NCBI GenBank assembly: GCA_965211775.1
Contig: OZ242974.1
Coordinates: 4,712,001 to 4,776,000 of the forward strand
Source of the DNA: Thiodiazotropha sp040506975
GTDB taxonomy: Bacteria > Pseudomonadota > Gammaproteobacteria > Chromatiales > Chromatiaceae
Length of the DNA stretch: 64,000 bases
Direction of reading: 5' to 3'
The translations under genes and the position numbers were made by a program. Below the pieces are notes generated by a model. The model saw nothing but the letters and a program-made list of their open reading frames with translations. It had not been told where the DNA came from and ran no database searches. This document shows positions 25,939 to 35,076 of this stretch, in pieces (the stretch's first letter is position 1; the number at the start of each line of letters is the position of its first letter).

Positions 25939-27506
25939 CCCGCATGTTTCATCCGTTTTTAAATTTAGCCGGTGATATGGCCAAGCTTGGATGGTTTGCC
26001 CTCACTGGGAACCAAACCTCTATCAAGCCCTGATTTTCCACCCTCCGGGCAGACTCCCCCTTACCCCCATTGTTGATCAACGTGCCGGGGCAGCACTCTG
26101 CCGGGCTATCCCGGCTTGAGTCGTGCCGCCACCTGGAAAAACAGCGCCTGATAGGGATAGGTGCTGGAGAGCAGGAAGCGGATCCGTCGCGTGTTGCGAA
26201 TGATGACCGCCCCGATCTTGAACAGTTTGAGCCGGATCGTGGTCATCTGTGCACGCGCCAGTTCCGTGCCCTTCAGCGCGAGGCGCCGGATGGCCTCCAT
26301 CAGCACATAGGCCAGACTGGACAGCAGTAGACGAAACTGATTGGCCCACCAGTAATGCGCGCTGGTGCGATCGGCGAACAGCCCCAGTTGCTGCTCCTTG
26401 ATTCGGTTCTCCATGTCACCACGGGCGCAGTAGAGGTCATCGTAAAGGCGCTGTTTGTCGCCGGCCAGGTTGGTGACGATGAAGCGTGGATTTGGCCCCT
26501 TGTCGGTGACCTCCAGTTTGGCGATCACCTTGCGACGCGTCTTCCAGGTGCTGGCGGCATAGTGAAACTGAAAGAATTCCCGCATCTTCATGCCGGTTCG
26601 CTTCGCCAGTTCCTCAACCCACTGCATGGGCTCACGGATACACCGCAGCAAGGCGTCATTCTTGGCGATGCCCACGATATAGCCCACAGCGTTGCGCTCG
26701 CACCAGCTGAGCATGTGGTGACGGCAAAAGCCGCTATCGCCCCGAAAGATGATACGCACTTCAGGCCAAGCCCGGCGCAGGCGTTTGACCAACAGCGCCA
26801 GAATCGCCCAGGCATGCTTGGGCGCATCGATCCGGCTGGGCCGCAGATAACTCACCAGCAGTTGATCGCCACAAAAGACATACAGGGGCAGGAAGCAGTA
26901 GTGATCGTAGTAGCCGTGAAAGAAGCGGCCTTCCTGGCGGCCATGCACCGGATCATCCGTGGCGTCGAAATCCAGGATCAGCTCATCGGGTGGTGCATCA
27001 TATGAGGCAATGAACTGCTCGAGCAGTAGGTTGTGGACATCAACGGCAACCCGGCGATCGACCCGGTTCTCCAGCCGACAAAGTGTCGACTGGCTGCCCA
27101 GCACCTCCTCGCGTTCGATCGAGCTCTGTAGGGCCGGGTCGGTGCGTAGTGTCTGATGGTCGTTCAGATCTTCATAACCCAGGCAGAGCCCATAGACTCG
27201 CTGGCGCAACAGGCTCAACTGGCTGTGTTCAATATAGCGGGGATCTCGCGGGTCGGGGATGACCGCATCAACCGCCTCGAGCAATCCCAGACGCCTGTCG
27301 ATCTCACGCAGCAGCAACACGCCGCCGTCCGAGGTGATATCGCCACCGGAAAACTCGGCTTGAACCTTACGGCGTTTTAGGGCTGGAAAATCAAAGGCAG
27401 TCTGGGTACAGTTTGTCACAGGCAAAATCCTTTCGATTACAGTGTAAGCAACTGAATTATATCGAAGTATCAGGATTTTGCCTTTTTAATGCGTGAAATA
27501 TTGGGG
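25939..27506 (-). mobile_element. IS1380-family element, copy 4 (nested)
   Basis: This 1568-bp copy is flanked by CTAA at 25935-25938 and 27507-27510, and inserted in the inverted repeat of an IS1595 element. The CTAA it hit contains the complement of the IS1595 transposase stop codon; duplication preserved the stop. Confidence 0.95.
26106..27419 (-). CDS. IS1380-family transposase (copy 4)
   Basis: The protein is identical to copies 1 and 2. At the DNA level it differs from copy 2 by a silent change in a valine codon near residue 100. Confidence 0.93.
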   Translation of the reverse strand: MTNCTQTAFDFPALKRRKVQAEFSGGDITSDGGVLLLREIDRRLGLLEAVDAVIPDPRDPRYIEHSQLSLLRQRVYGLCLGYEDLNDHQTLRTDPALQSSIEREEVLGSQSTLCRLENRVDRRVAVDVHNLLLEQFIASYDAPPDELILDFDATDDPVHGRQEGRFFHGYYDHYCFLPLYVFCGDQLLVSYLRPSRIDAPKHAWAILALLVKRLRRAWPEVRIIFRGDSGFCRHHMLSWCERNAVGYIVGIAKNDALLRCIREPMQWVEELAKRTGMKMREFFQFHYAASTWKTRRKVIAKLEVTDKGPNPRFIVTNLAGDKQRLYDDLYCARGDMENRIKEQQLGLFADRTSAHYWWANQFRLLLSSLAYVLMEAIRRLALKGTELARAQMTTIRLKLFKIGAVIIRNTRRIRFLLSSTYPYQALFFQVAARLKPG

Positions 27507-28445
27507 CTAAACCTCAGCCATTCTCAAGAGGCGATATGGCATAGGTGGAGTGCGAAGAGCGGCAAAAAGCAATCGTTCAATCATGGCGGGTAAATCGAAA
27601 CGGCGGTTAAACCGATATTCGAACTCAGCAAGATAACGCGACACATGTTTATCTCGAATCGCATGAAAAGTACCCAACAGACTGTTTTTGACATTACCCA
27701 ACATCGCGTTTACCCATTTGAAGCACGAATACTGGACACTTTGGCGCCCACCACCCGTCACCATGGGGTTATGATGGCAATCAGCGGTTGTCACGCCACT
27801 AAAGCACCAAAGCCCATCGGTAAAGACTTCGCTGCCAGGCATCAAGCAGGAGCGGGCGTAGCGGGCGATTTCACGTTTGCGGAAGCCCCTTACACGACGC
27901 AGTTGAATTTTCATGGGCCTGCCGTCCCGCGTCGTCTCAACAGCAGCTACGAAAGGGATTTTGTTGCGCGACCCACGACCACGCTTACCGGCTTGCTCGC
28001 CTCCGAGATAAGCATCATCCAATTCGATGCGACCGGCCAGTTTTTTTCCACGCTCACGTTCCATCATCACCTGCATCAACTTATGCTTGAGTCGCCAGGC
28101 CGTATTGTAGTTCACCCCGATTTCGCGGGAAAGTTGCAGCGCCGAGATACTTTTCTTGCGTTGGGTCAACAGATAGATCGCAAGAAACCACGTTCTCAGC
28201 GGCAGCTTGGTGCCATGGAAGATGCTGCCGGCGGTCAGGGAAGTCTGATGATGGCACTTGTGACATTGATATATCTGACGCTTTTTGAGTTCACAGCCTG
28301 TTGTGTTGCCGCACTCAGGGCAGACATAGCCCGTCGGCCAGCGCAAATCATACAATGCCTGTCGACACTGATCCTCGGTCCCATATTGTTCCAGAAAATC
28401 GTGCAAACCAAGACCTTTTTGAAATTGAATAGTATTTCTCGGCAT
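27507..28445 (-). CDS. IS1595-type transposase, copy c
   Basis: This 312-residue frame is intact although its element has lost a continuous right end. All zinc-ribbon cysteines are present. It differs from copy b by A for T in VNAMLGN. The transposase could still act on the other copies in trans. Confidence 0.93.
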   Translation of the reverse strand: MPRNTIQFQKGLGLHDFLEQYGTEDQCRQALYDLRWPTGYVCPECGNTTGCELKKRQIYQCHKCHHQTSLTAGSIFHGTKLPLRTWFLAIYLLTQRKKSISALQLSREIGVNYNTAWRLKHKLMQVMMERERGKKLAGRIELDDAYLGGEQAGKRGRGSRNKIPFVAAVETTRDGRPMKIQLRRVRGFRKREIARYARSCLMPGSEVFTDGLWCFSGVTTADCHHNPMVTGGGRQSVQYSCFKWVNAMLGNVKNSLLGTFHAIRDKHVSRYLAEFEYRFNRRFDLPAMIERLLFAALRTPPMPYRLLRMAEV

Positions 28446-28539
28446 GATGAAATCCTCTTTTATTCAGTAGGTTCCATTATGCTTGCACCACAGGCTCAAT
28501 AGCTGAGCCTCATGAGTAATCAGGATATTCTATGATCAC

Positions 28540-28568
28540 GTCATTCCGGCGCAGGCCGGAATCCAGGG
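28540..28568. repeat. REP-like palindrome
   Basis: ATTCCGGC pairs with GCCGGAAT around a GCAG loop (28543-28562), within GTCATTCCGGCGCAGGCCGG followed by AATCCAG. This resembles the widespread GTCATTCC-type palindromic repeats of proteobacteria. Only one copy is seen in this window. Confidence 0.6.
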
Positions 28569-28587
28569 AGAATGCCAGGGAGGCGGC

Positions 28588-28843
28588 ATGGAGCGACAAC
28601 CGTGCGTGTATCTATTGACCGGTAAACGAAATGGAATCCTATGCACGGGTGTGGTTTCCAACCTGCTATAGCGGATTTGGGAACATAAGAATAATCGGGT
28701 TGGAGGCTTTATCGGACATTGCGACGATGACATCCGCTATTGAGCGGGAAAAAGCCATCATGCAATGGATGCGGGCGTGGAAGTTAAAGACGATTGAAAC
28801 CCTGAACCCAGGCTGGCGGGATTTGTATCCGGAGCTGATTTGA
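28588..28843 (+). pseudogene. decayed GIY-YIG endonuclease-like gene
   Basis: ATG 28588 opens VYLLTGKRNGILCTGVVSNL, close to the GIY-YIG pattern (normally YVYLLTNKRNGTLYIGVT), but a TAG follows in frame. The downstream piece RIWEHKNNRVGGF stays in the first frame, then an internal segment is missing and AIEREKAIMQWMRAWKLK with GWRDLYPEL continues in another frame to TGA 28843. The family is the small (about 95 residues) YhbQ-like group. The gene is dead. Confidence 0.75.
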
Positions 28844-28984
28844 CGGGCAGTATTCAACAAACAGCATCGAAATGTTAGATTGAGGTATTCCACCAATTAT
28901 TTATATTTACAAATCGCTTTCTGCTTCGACTTGTCGTCTTGCACTTCAACATATTGCTAAATCCAAAGTACCGTAATTGTAAAA

Positions 28985-29836
28985 ATGTTAAGAATCATTC
29001 TTTGTCTGACAACATTTCTTTGCCCCTTGGCGAAGGCTGAAGATCCCCTAAACCCAAACAAGCAGTGGTGGGATGAAGGATGGTGGGAGAAAGGAAGATT
29101 AACTGTGCCAGTCAACAACACAGTGACGATGCGTCATACATCCTACACAAACGGAGATGTTGAAGTACCCGCTTTGATAATCCGTCCCGATGACAACAAG
29201 AAATATCCTGGCATTCTCTTTCAACATGGACGGCGCGGCCTTGACGATCTGGTGGTACGCCATGCAAAAAGACTTGCCGCCCGGGGTTTCGTGATTCTCG
29301 CACCTGATGTCTTTTCCGCGCGATTCATCGAAAAATTTCCAATAGGACATGACTACGCACTGGAAAGTGACGTCAACATGGGAGTTGATCATTTACTGAG
29401 TCTGCCGGATATCAGTTCAGATAAAATCTGCCTCTATTCACATACACGCGGCGGTTACATTACACTGAAAGTCGCTGTGACCAAGAAACGGCAAAACAAA
29501 GAAGTCGCTTGCTACGTCTCTTACTATCCACATATGCAGGACCCAAACGCACCTGAACCGATGCAGGTTTATCGTTATGCCAAAGAGGCAGATGATCTTG
29601 TCATTCCCGCACTCATCTTTATTGGTGAAAAAGAGCAGTACCAAAGAAGGAGGAGTATAGAAACCGCTGTCAAGTCAATGCAGGCCAACAATCGTCCTGT
29701 AGAGCTATTCATCTATCCCGGTGTTGGACGTGGTTTTGATTTTCGTCCGGAGAATATTCGCACATTTGCAGATGATTTGGCTGCAAAAGACGCCATACAA
29801 CGAGCCGCCGTTTTTATGCGTCATCACCTGCAGTGA
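28985..29836 (+). CDS. dienelactone-hydrolase-like exported protein, catalytic residues replaced
   Basis: This 283-residue protein has a signal peptide (MLRIILCLTTFLCPLAKA) and an alpha/beta hydrolase fold of the dienelactone hydrolase family (PGILFQHGRRGLDD, FVILAPDVFSARF, LIFIGEKEQY, FIYPGVGRGFDF). At the nucleophile elbow, relatives have G-x-S/C-x-G-G; here it is SHTRGGY, with Thr at the nucleophile position. The usual catalytic His in the H-G-F motif is Arg (GVGRGFDF) and the Asp appears to be Glu. It may be a binding protein rather than an enzyme, or a decaying copy. It is more AT-rich than its neighbours, suggesting transfer. Confidence 0.7.
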   Translation: MLRIILCLTTFLCPLAKAEDPLNPNKQWWDEGWWEKGRLTVPVNNTVTMRHTSYTNGDVEVPALIIRPDDNKKYPGILFQHGRRGLDDLVVRHAKRLAARGFVILAPDVFSARFIEKFPIGHDYALESDVNMGVDHLLSLPDISSDKICLYSHTRGGYITLKVAVTKKRQNKEVACYVSYYPHMQDPNAPEPMQVYRYAKEADDLVIPALIFIGEKEQYQRRRSIETAVKSMQANNRPVELFIYPGVGRGFDFRPENIRTFADDLAAKDAIQRAAVFMRHHLQ

Positions 29837-29975
29837 GAATGGAAAACCTTACGGGCGATACTGCATCTCCCCCGGATCTGGCACCCCGACGGTACTGCTC
29901 ATCCATGACCGGACTGGATTAACCGACTACGGATTCAAGCGGGCCAAGATACAGGAGAACCGCATAAAGACTTGA
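29835..29975 (+). pseudogene. N-terminal fragment of a second dienelactone-hydrolase-like gene
   Basis: In the frame overlapping the previous stop, ENGKPYGRYCISPGSGTP then TVLLIHDRTGLTDYGFKRAK matches the opening of dienelactone hydrolases (LAxPxGxGPxPGVVVIHDxxGL). It ends after about 45 residues. It looks like the remnant of a duplicated or replaced hydrolase. Confidence 0.5.
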
Positions 29976-30106
29976 AGAAAATGCGTGTGCCGATGAACGG
30001 CGGCGTGAAAAAAGCTACCGAACTTGGAGCAAATAATGATACGCCATTTTCCAACTTCAGTGATATATTTAAGAAGTCAGCTCATTGTTCCTCCTGCCGA
30101 GACCGT

Positions 30107-31213
30107 ATGGATATTCCGTTAAAAAACAGGTACCGGACACGTCTCTTTGTTTTGAGACGATTCCTGGTGTTGACGGCATTCATTTGCGCGGACGTGGCGT
30201 TTGCTCAACAGAACGGCCCGATGGTTCTGGTGGACTCAGCCGAGGAGGTCGCGCTAATCGAAGAGGTTCCGATAACCGGCAGCGTAATCTCTGCACGTAT
30301 CGCTAAACTTTCGACTGAGGTGAGCGGTATCGTTGAGCGTATATCAATCGAGATAGGCGACCAGGTGCGGGCCGGTGATGAAATCCTGCAGCTCAATTCG
30401 GAGCTGGACAGGCTTTCCCTGGCGGCGGCACAAGCGGCAACGGAAAGCGCGATCCAGGAATTGGAGGACGCCAAGCGCCGCCTGAAAGATGCCAAGGAGC
30501 TGGCCAGGCGCCACAGCGTGTCGGTCAATGAGATCGAGTCGCTGGCGGCCGAGGTCCGCATTGACGGTGCCGGGGTGAAACGTTTCCAGGCAGAGCAGCA
30601 GCGCCAGGCGGCGCGACTGAAGCGCCACCAGCTGACAGCGCCATTCGCCGGCGTCATCAGCCGCAGACTGGTCGAACAGGGTGAATGGATTCAGCCGGGT
30701 GATACGGTCGTCGAATTGACCGCTACGGAGGGACTGCGCATCGATTTCCGGGTCCCGCAATCCGTTTACGCCAAACTGGATAGATCCACCAAGATCCATA
30801 TCAGCCTGGATGCACTGCCTGGGCGAACATTTGACGGCCTGATTAAAACTATTATCCCGGTAACCGACCCGGGCACTCGCACCTTTCCGATTCGGGCAAC
30901 GCTGGGCGATCGCCAAGTGAAGCTGGCGCCGGGGATGTCGGCCAGCGCGGTGTTGCGGCTGAATACCGGGACTCGGGGTGTCGTGATCCATCGAGATGCA
31001 TTGATACGCTACCCGGACGGTCGTGTCACCGTTTGGGCGGTCAATCAGAATGGAGAAAGCGCCACGGTCTCTGAACAGCAGGTTCATACCGGTTTGAGTT
31101 TCAACGGCATGGTCACTATCACCAGCGGCTTGGCCGCCGATACCACCGTAGTGGTGCAAGGCAATGAAGCGTTGCGCGACGGGCAGAGCGTCATCATCAA
31201 GCGTGAGGAATAA
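30107..31213 (+). CDS. RND efflux periplasmic adaptor (MFP family)
   Basis: This 368-residue protein starts with a signal peptide (RFLVLTAFICADVAFA, after a basic stretch). It has split biotinyl-lipoyl segments (STEVSGIVERISIEIGDQV and LTAPFAGVISRRLVEQGEWI), a helical hairpin rich in A/E/R between them, a beta-barrel (IDFRVPQSVYAKLD) and a membrane-proximal domain. Upstream in-frame residues lack a plausible signal, so ATG 30107 is preferred over 29972. It links an inner-membrane RND pump with an outer-membrane channel. Its pump gene (31650) is separated by a 269-bp mobile repeat. Confidence 0.88.
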   Translation: MDIPLKNRYRTRLFVLRRFLVLTAFICADVAFAQQNGPMVLVDSAEEVALIEEVPITGSVISARIAKLSTEVSGIVERISIEIGDQVRAGDEILQLNSELDRLSLAAAQAATESAIQELEDAKRRLKDAKELARRHSVSVNEIESLAAEVRIDGAGVKRFQAEQQRQAARLKRHQLTAPFAGVISRRLVEQGEWIQPGDTVVELTATEGLRIDFRVPQSVYAKLDRSTKIHISLDALPGRTFDGLIKTIIPVTDPGTRTFPIRATLGDRQVKLAPGMSASAVLRLNTGTRGVVIHRDALIRYPDGRVTVWAVNQNGESATVSEQQVHTGLSFNGMVTITSGLAADTTVVVQGNEALRDGQSVIIKREE

Positions 31214-31355
31214 ACCAGGATTCCGCAGTTGACCGCTGACATCTGGCGTAAGGCAATGAGATGCTGAATCAAATACTCATTTTCTCGCGCACTCCTTGAA
31301 TGAGTTGTGGGACGCTACATGAATTTGAGAAAAATCGGTGTTCAGCTGCGGATTC

Positions 31356-31624
31356 TAGGGCCTGTTAACACTAATCCAATCGGCCCTGTTGTGCCTGAAA
31401 AAGCGCCAATCAAGGCGCGAGGAGAGAGGTTTGGTGACTCCAAATGAACGACGAGCAACGCCGAGTGGCGCTTTTTCAGGCGCAACCCGTAGGGCTGGGG
31501 CTATTTTTCCGCCCAGCGGCGTTATCATTCGCTCATGTAGCATAACTACACCTCGCTCATTCTGCCTTGCTGGACAAAAAAATAGTCCCAGCAGGGCCGA
31601 TTGGATTAGTGTTAACAGGCCCTA
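31356..31624. repeat. complete MITE-like element with 32-bp terminal inverted repeats
   Basis: The ends are perfect inverted repeats of 32 bases beginning AGGGCCTGTTAACACTAATC (left 31357-31388, right 31592-31623), each bordered by TA. Inside, GCCTGAAAAAGCGCC pairs with GGCGCTTTTTCAGGC, and a second hairpin pairs GGGGCTATTTTT with AAAAATAGTCCC around the stem TGTAG/CTACA. No ORF fills the element, so it must depend on a transposase elsewhere. TA borders and GGG ends would fit an IS630/Tc1-like parent, which is not seen here. Confidence 0.85.
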
Positions 31625-31649
31625 GGATAAGAGGCCACTGGAAAGAGTC

Positions 31650-34600
31650 ATGTTCGAAGCGATGGTCAAACGCGGAATTCTGATCGCTGTGGGCACGCTC
31701 ATCGTGATCGTGCTGGGGATCGTCGCCGCCTTGAAAATACCGGTGCAAATGATCCCCGATCTGGAGGTCCGCACCATCTCCATCCGCACCAACTGGCCAG
31801 GCGCCACGCCGCAGGATGTCGAGAAAGAGATCCTCATCGAACAGGAAGAACACTTGCGCAGCGTGCGCGGACTGCAGCGCATCGTCTCCTCGGCCTCCTT
31901 TGGTCGCGCCCAGGTCGAACTGGAGTTCCCGTTCGGAATTAACCTCAACGATACCCTGATCGAAGTGATCAACGCGCTGAGCCGTGTGCCCTCTTATCCC
32001 AACAACGTGGATGAACCGCGTATCTACGCCACCTCCTTTTCAGCCAACTCCTTCATGTATTTCCGGGTTACACCCTTGCCGGGCAATCCGCGCAACCTGA
32101 ACATGATACCCATGCAGGACTTCATACGGGATCATGTGGCCGCGCGCATGGAGACGGTGCCGGGCGTATCGGAGATCTCTGTCTACGGCGGCGCGGAACG
32201 ACAAATACAGATACTGGTCGACCCCGCTCGACTCGCCGAACGCAATCTCACCGTGGCCCAAGTGCGCGGCGCCATCCAACAGCGAAATCGTGACGTCTCA
32301 GGCGGCGAGATCGAATCCGGCAAGCGGCGTTATCTGCTGCGCACCATCGGGCGTGTTCGCGATGTCGAAGATCTTAAAGAGGTGATTGTGGACCATCAGG
32401 GCGATGCCCTGACTCGTCTTGGCGAGATAGCGGAGATCCGGCTCGGCCATTTCGAGATCAGCCGTTTCTCTTATACGGACGGCGATCCGGTGATCGGCAT
32501 GTCGGTCCGGCGTCAAGCGGGTTCCAATGTCATCGACATCAAGCGGGCCATGATGCCGGAGGTCGAGGCCATCAACGAAGAGGTGCTCAAACCCGCAGGT
32601 ATGCAGATGTTTCTAGTGGCGGATGACGTGGGTTATGTAGAGGCCTCGATCTATAACGTCTGGACCAATCTGCTTATCGGAGCAATATTGGCCAGTATAG
32701 TCATGTTCCTGTTTCTGCGCACCGGCAAGGCAACACTGATCGGGGTGATGGGTATACCGATCTGTACCATCGCCGCTTTTATGGGCCTCATCTTGGCGGG
32801 TCGCACCATCAATGTCATCTCACTGGCCGGTGTGGCATTCGCCATCGGCATGACGCTGGACAACAGTATCGTGGTGCTGGAAAGCATTGAACTGTCATGG
32901 CGCAAGGGGCTGGACCGATGGCAGGCCGCCGTTGACGGGGTGCGCAAGGTCTGGCCGGCGGTGCTCGCCTCGACCCTGACCACGGTGCTGGTGTTCGTGC
33001 CCATCGTGTTTATCGACGAAGAGGCGGGGCAGTTGTATTCCGATGTGGCCATCGCCATCTCTGCTTCCATCATCGCCTCCATGCTGGTGGCGATTGCCGT
33101 GATACCCGCGGCAGCCGCGCACGCCTTCAGCGGCGGCCAGGGCCATCGGTCTGTAGACAGGGCGGGGTGGAGGGAATTTCTGATCAGGCGCGTCGAATGG
33201 ATAGTCGGGACACGCATGCATCTGTTGGGCGTCATCGCGGTGGTGATCGGTATCTGTGGCGCGATCATCGTCTACCTCACACCTCCGGCCGAATACCTGC
33301 CGGAAGGCGAGGAGCCGAAACTGTTTGCCAGCATGAGTCCGCCCACCGGCTACAATCTCGAAACCATGACGCGCATCGGCCATGAAGTGCAGGCGTATTT
33401 CATGCCCTTCCTGGAGCACGGCCCGAGCCGATTTGACCGCGGCGAGACCGAGGTGCCCGCCATGGCCTATTTCAATCTGAGCATCCAGGCCACCCGCCTG
33501 CGCATCATCGCGCAGCCGAAGGACCCCAAACATATCAAACCGCTGATGGATGCCGTTGACAGGCAGTATGAAAAGTATGTCGGTATGCGTTCGTTCGTAT
33601 CGCGCGGTTCCATCATAACCAGCAATAGCGGCGGCACTCGCAGCATCAACCTCGACATCTCCGGTCCCTCCCTGCAGACCATCTATGCGGTTGCCGCGCA
33701 TGCCGAATCCCGCGCCAAGCAGGTTTTCGAAAAACCGAGGGTCCGTTCGCAACCCGCATCGCTGACCCTCTCTCAACCCTTGATCGAGATCAAACCCAAC
33801 TGGGAGCGACTGGCGCAGTCCGGTATATCCAATGCCGACATGGGCTTCACCATTGCCGCCTTGACCGACGGCGCCTTTGTCGATGAGTTCTTCCTTGAAG
33901 ATGACAAGATCGATATCTATCTCTACAGCAGTGCGGGCAACAATGCCTCGTTGGAAAGTCTGGCTAGTCTGCCGGTCTATACTCCCACCAATGCCGTGCT
34001 GCCTCTGGCATCGCTGGCGAGGATCGTGGAGTCAGTCGACACCAGCAACATCCGCCGCGTCAATGGTAAACGCACCGTAACCCTGAGCATCATACCGCCG
34101 GACAACATCGCCTTGGAGACAGGACTGGAGATCGTCAAACGCGATGTGGTGACGTATCTGCAGGACAGCGGCGCCGTACCCAGCAATGTCAAAATCATCA
34201 TCTCCGGCGCCAGCGACCAATTGCAGGCCACCCGCGAATCACTTACCGCCAACTACCTGGTGGCCCTTGTCATCATCTATCTGGTCCTGGTCGCTATCTT
34301 TTCCCACTGGGGTTATCCCTTGTTGATCATGACCACTATCCCGCTGGGAATCGCTTCTGGACTTGTTGGGCTCTGGTTGATGAACCGGATCGGCGCCTGG
34401 CTGCCGGCCATCGGCTACCCGGCCATGAGCCAGCCATTCGACATGATCACCATGCTTGGTTTTCTCATCCTTATGGGTACCGTGGTCAACAACCCCATTC
34501 TGATCGTGCATCAGGCCATGATCAATGTCCGGGAACAGCGCATGGCGGCACGGCAGGCTGTGCGCGATGCGGTCGCCATACGCCTTAGGCCCATCGCCAT

Positions 34601-34817
34601 GACCACATTGACGACCGTGTGCGGACTGGCGCCGCTTGTCCTGATCCCGGGCGAGGGCACTGAACTCTATCGCGGTGTCGGCGTCATCGTGCTGTGCGGG
34701 CTGGTTGGAACCGCGATCGTTACCTTGACGTTCCTGCCAGCACTGATCATGGCGGCCCTGTTTTTTCGTCATCCGCCAAAAGCGACTGACGACACTGAGT
34801 CAGGATCAATCCTCTAG
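31650..34817 (+). CDS. RND-family efflux pump, inner-membrane subunit
   Basis: This 1055-residue protein has the two-repeat RND architecture: TM1 near residue 12-30, a large periplasmic loop, TM2-6 (about 330-480), TM7 (about 525), a second loop and TM8-12 (about 860-1040). GMTLDNSIVVLE in TM4 holds the proton-relay Asp. The periplasmic parts (WPGATPQDVEKEI, VPGVSEISVYG) resemble HAE1/AcrB-type drug pumps more than CusA metal pumps, but substrate is unknown. It works with the adaptor at 30107; no TolC-type gene is near. The MITE copy 26 bases upstream may affect its translation or promoter. Confidence 0.9.
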   Translation: MFEAMVKRGILIAVGTLIVIVLGIVAALKIPVQMIPDLEVRTISIRTNWPGATPQDVEKEILIEQEEHLRSVRGLQRIVSSASFGRAQVELEFPFGINLNDTLIEVINALSRVPSYPNNVDEPRIYATSFSANSFMYFRVTPLPGNPRNLNMIPMQDFIRDHVAARMETVPGVSEISVYGGAERQIQILVDPARLAERNLTVAQVRGAIQQRNRDVSGGEIESGKRRYLLRTIGRVRDVEDLKEVIVDHQGDALTRLGEIAEIRLGHFEISRFSYTDGDPVIGMSVRRQAGSNVIDIKRAMMPEVEAINEEVLKPAGMQMFLVADDVGYVEASIYNVWTNLLIGAILASIVMFLFLRTGKATLIGVMGIPICTIAAFMGLILAGRTINVISLAGVAFAIGMTLDNSIVVLESIELSWRKGLDRWQAAVDGVRKVWPAVLASTLTTVLVFVPIVFIDEEAGQLYSDVAIAISASIIASMLVAIAVIPAAAAHAFSGGQGHRSVDRAGWREFLIRRVEWIVGTRMHLLGVIAVVIGICGAIIVYLTPPAEYLPEGEEPKLFASMSPPTGYNLETMTRIGHEVQAYFMPFLEHGPSRFDRGETEVPAMAYFNLSIQATRLRIIAQPKDPKHIKPLMDAVDRQYEKYVGMRSFVSRGSIITSNSGGTRSINLDISGPSLQTIYAVAAHAESRAKQVFEKPRVRSQPASLTLSQPLIEIKPNWERLAQSGISNADMGFTIAALTDGAFVDEFFLEDDKIDIYLYSSAGNNASLESLASLPVYTPTNAVLPLASLARIVESVDTSNIRRVNGKRTVTLSIIPPDNIALETGLEIVKRDVVTYLQDSGAVPSNVKIIISGASDQLQATRESLTANYLVALVIIYLVLVAIFSHWGYPLLIMTTIPLGIASGLVGLWLMNRIGAWLPAIGYPAMSQPFDMITMLGFLILMGTVVNNPILIVHQAMINVREQRMAARQAVRDAVAIRLRPIAMTTLTTVCGLAPLVLIPGEGTELYRGVGVIVLCGLVGTAIVTLTFLPALIMAALFFRHPPKATDDTESGSIL

Positions 34818-35005
34818 CCAGCGAGAGCCGATTACCTGAATATCCACTCCCAGCTGCCTCGATTTAAAGGATACGAGTATCCGCCAAAGTAAAGGAAGCC
34901 GATTCCGGGGAATCGGTTGGAAAAACCTATTGTGATTTTCATGCCATTCTTCCTTGCATATCTTGTCTCGTCTGCTCGATCTTGTTACGAGAGCCTTTGT
35001 CTTAT

Positions 35006-35029
35006 GGCCTGTTAACACCAATCCAACAG
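35006..35029. repeat. single MITE-like end
   Basis: GGCCTGTTAACACCAATCCA differs from the complete end by small changes. It lies in the gap (34818-35076) between the RND gene and the convergent unknown gene; nothing else is recognisable in this gap. Confidence 0.6.
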
Positions 35030-35076
35030 GCAATGCCGGAGTCCCTGTCGCTGGCGTCATATTCTGCGGCTTGTGC

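Larger units (their letters stand above)
25924..28524 (-). mobile_element. IS1595-type element copy c, interrupted by IS1380 copy 4
   Basis: The element begins CCTGATTACCCCTAA at 25924, is cut by the IS1380 insertion, and resumes at 27507 with the duplicated CTAA to end at 28524. The outer 8-bp duplication ATATTCTA is at 25916-25923 and 28525-28532. Subtracting the 1568-bp insert and 4-bp duplication gives exactly 1029 bp, as in the other copies. The order of events is therefore IS1595 first, IS1380 second. Confidence 0.95.

Noticed and set aside
29972..30106. N-terminal extension of the RND adaptor
   Set aside because: These residues lack a signal and look non-coding; a proper signal peptide follows ATG 30107.
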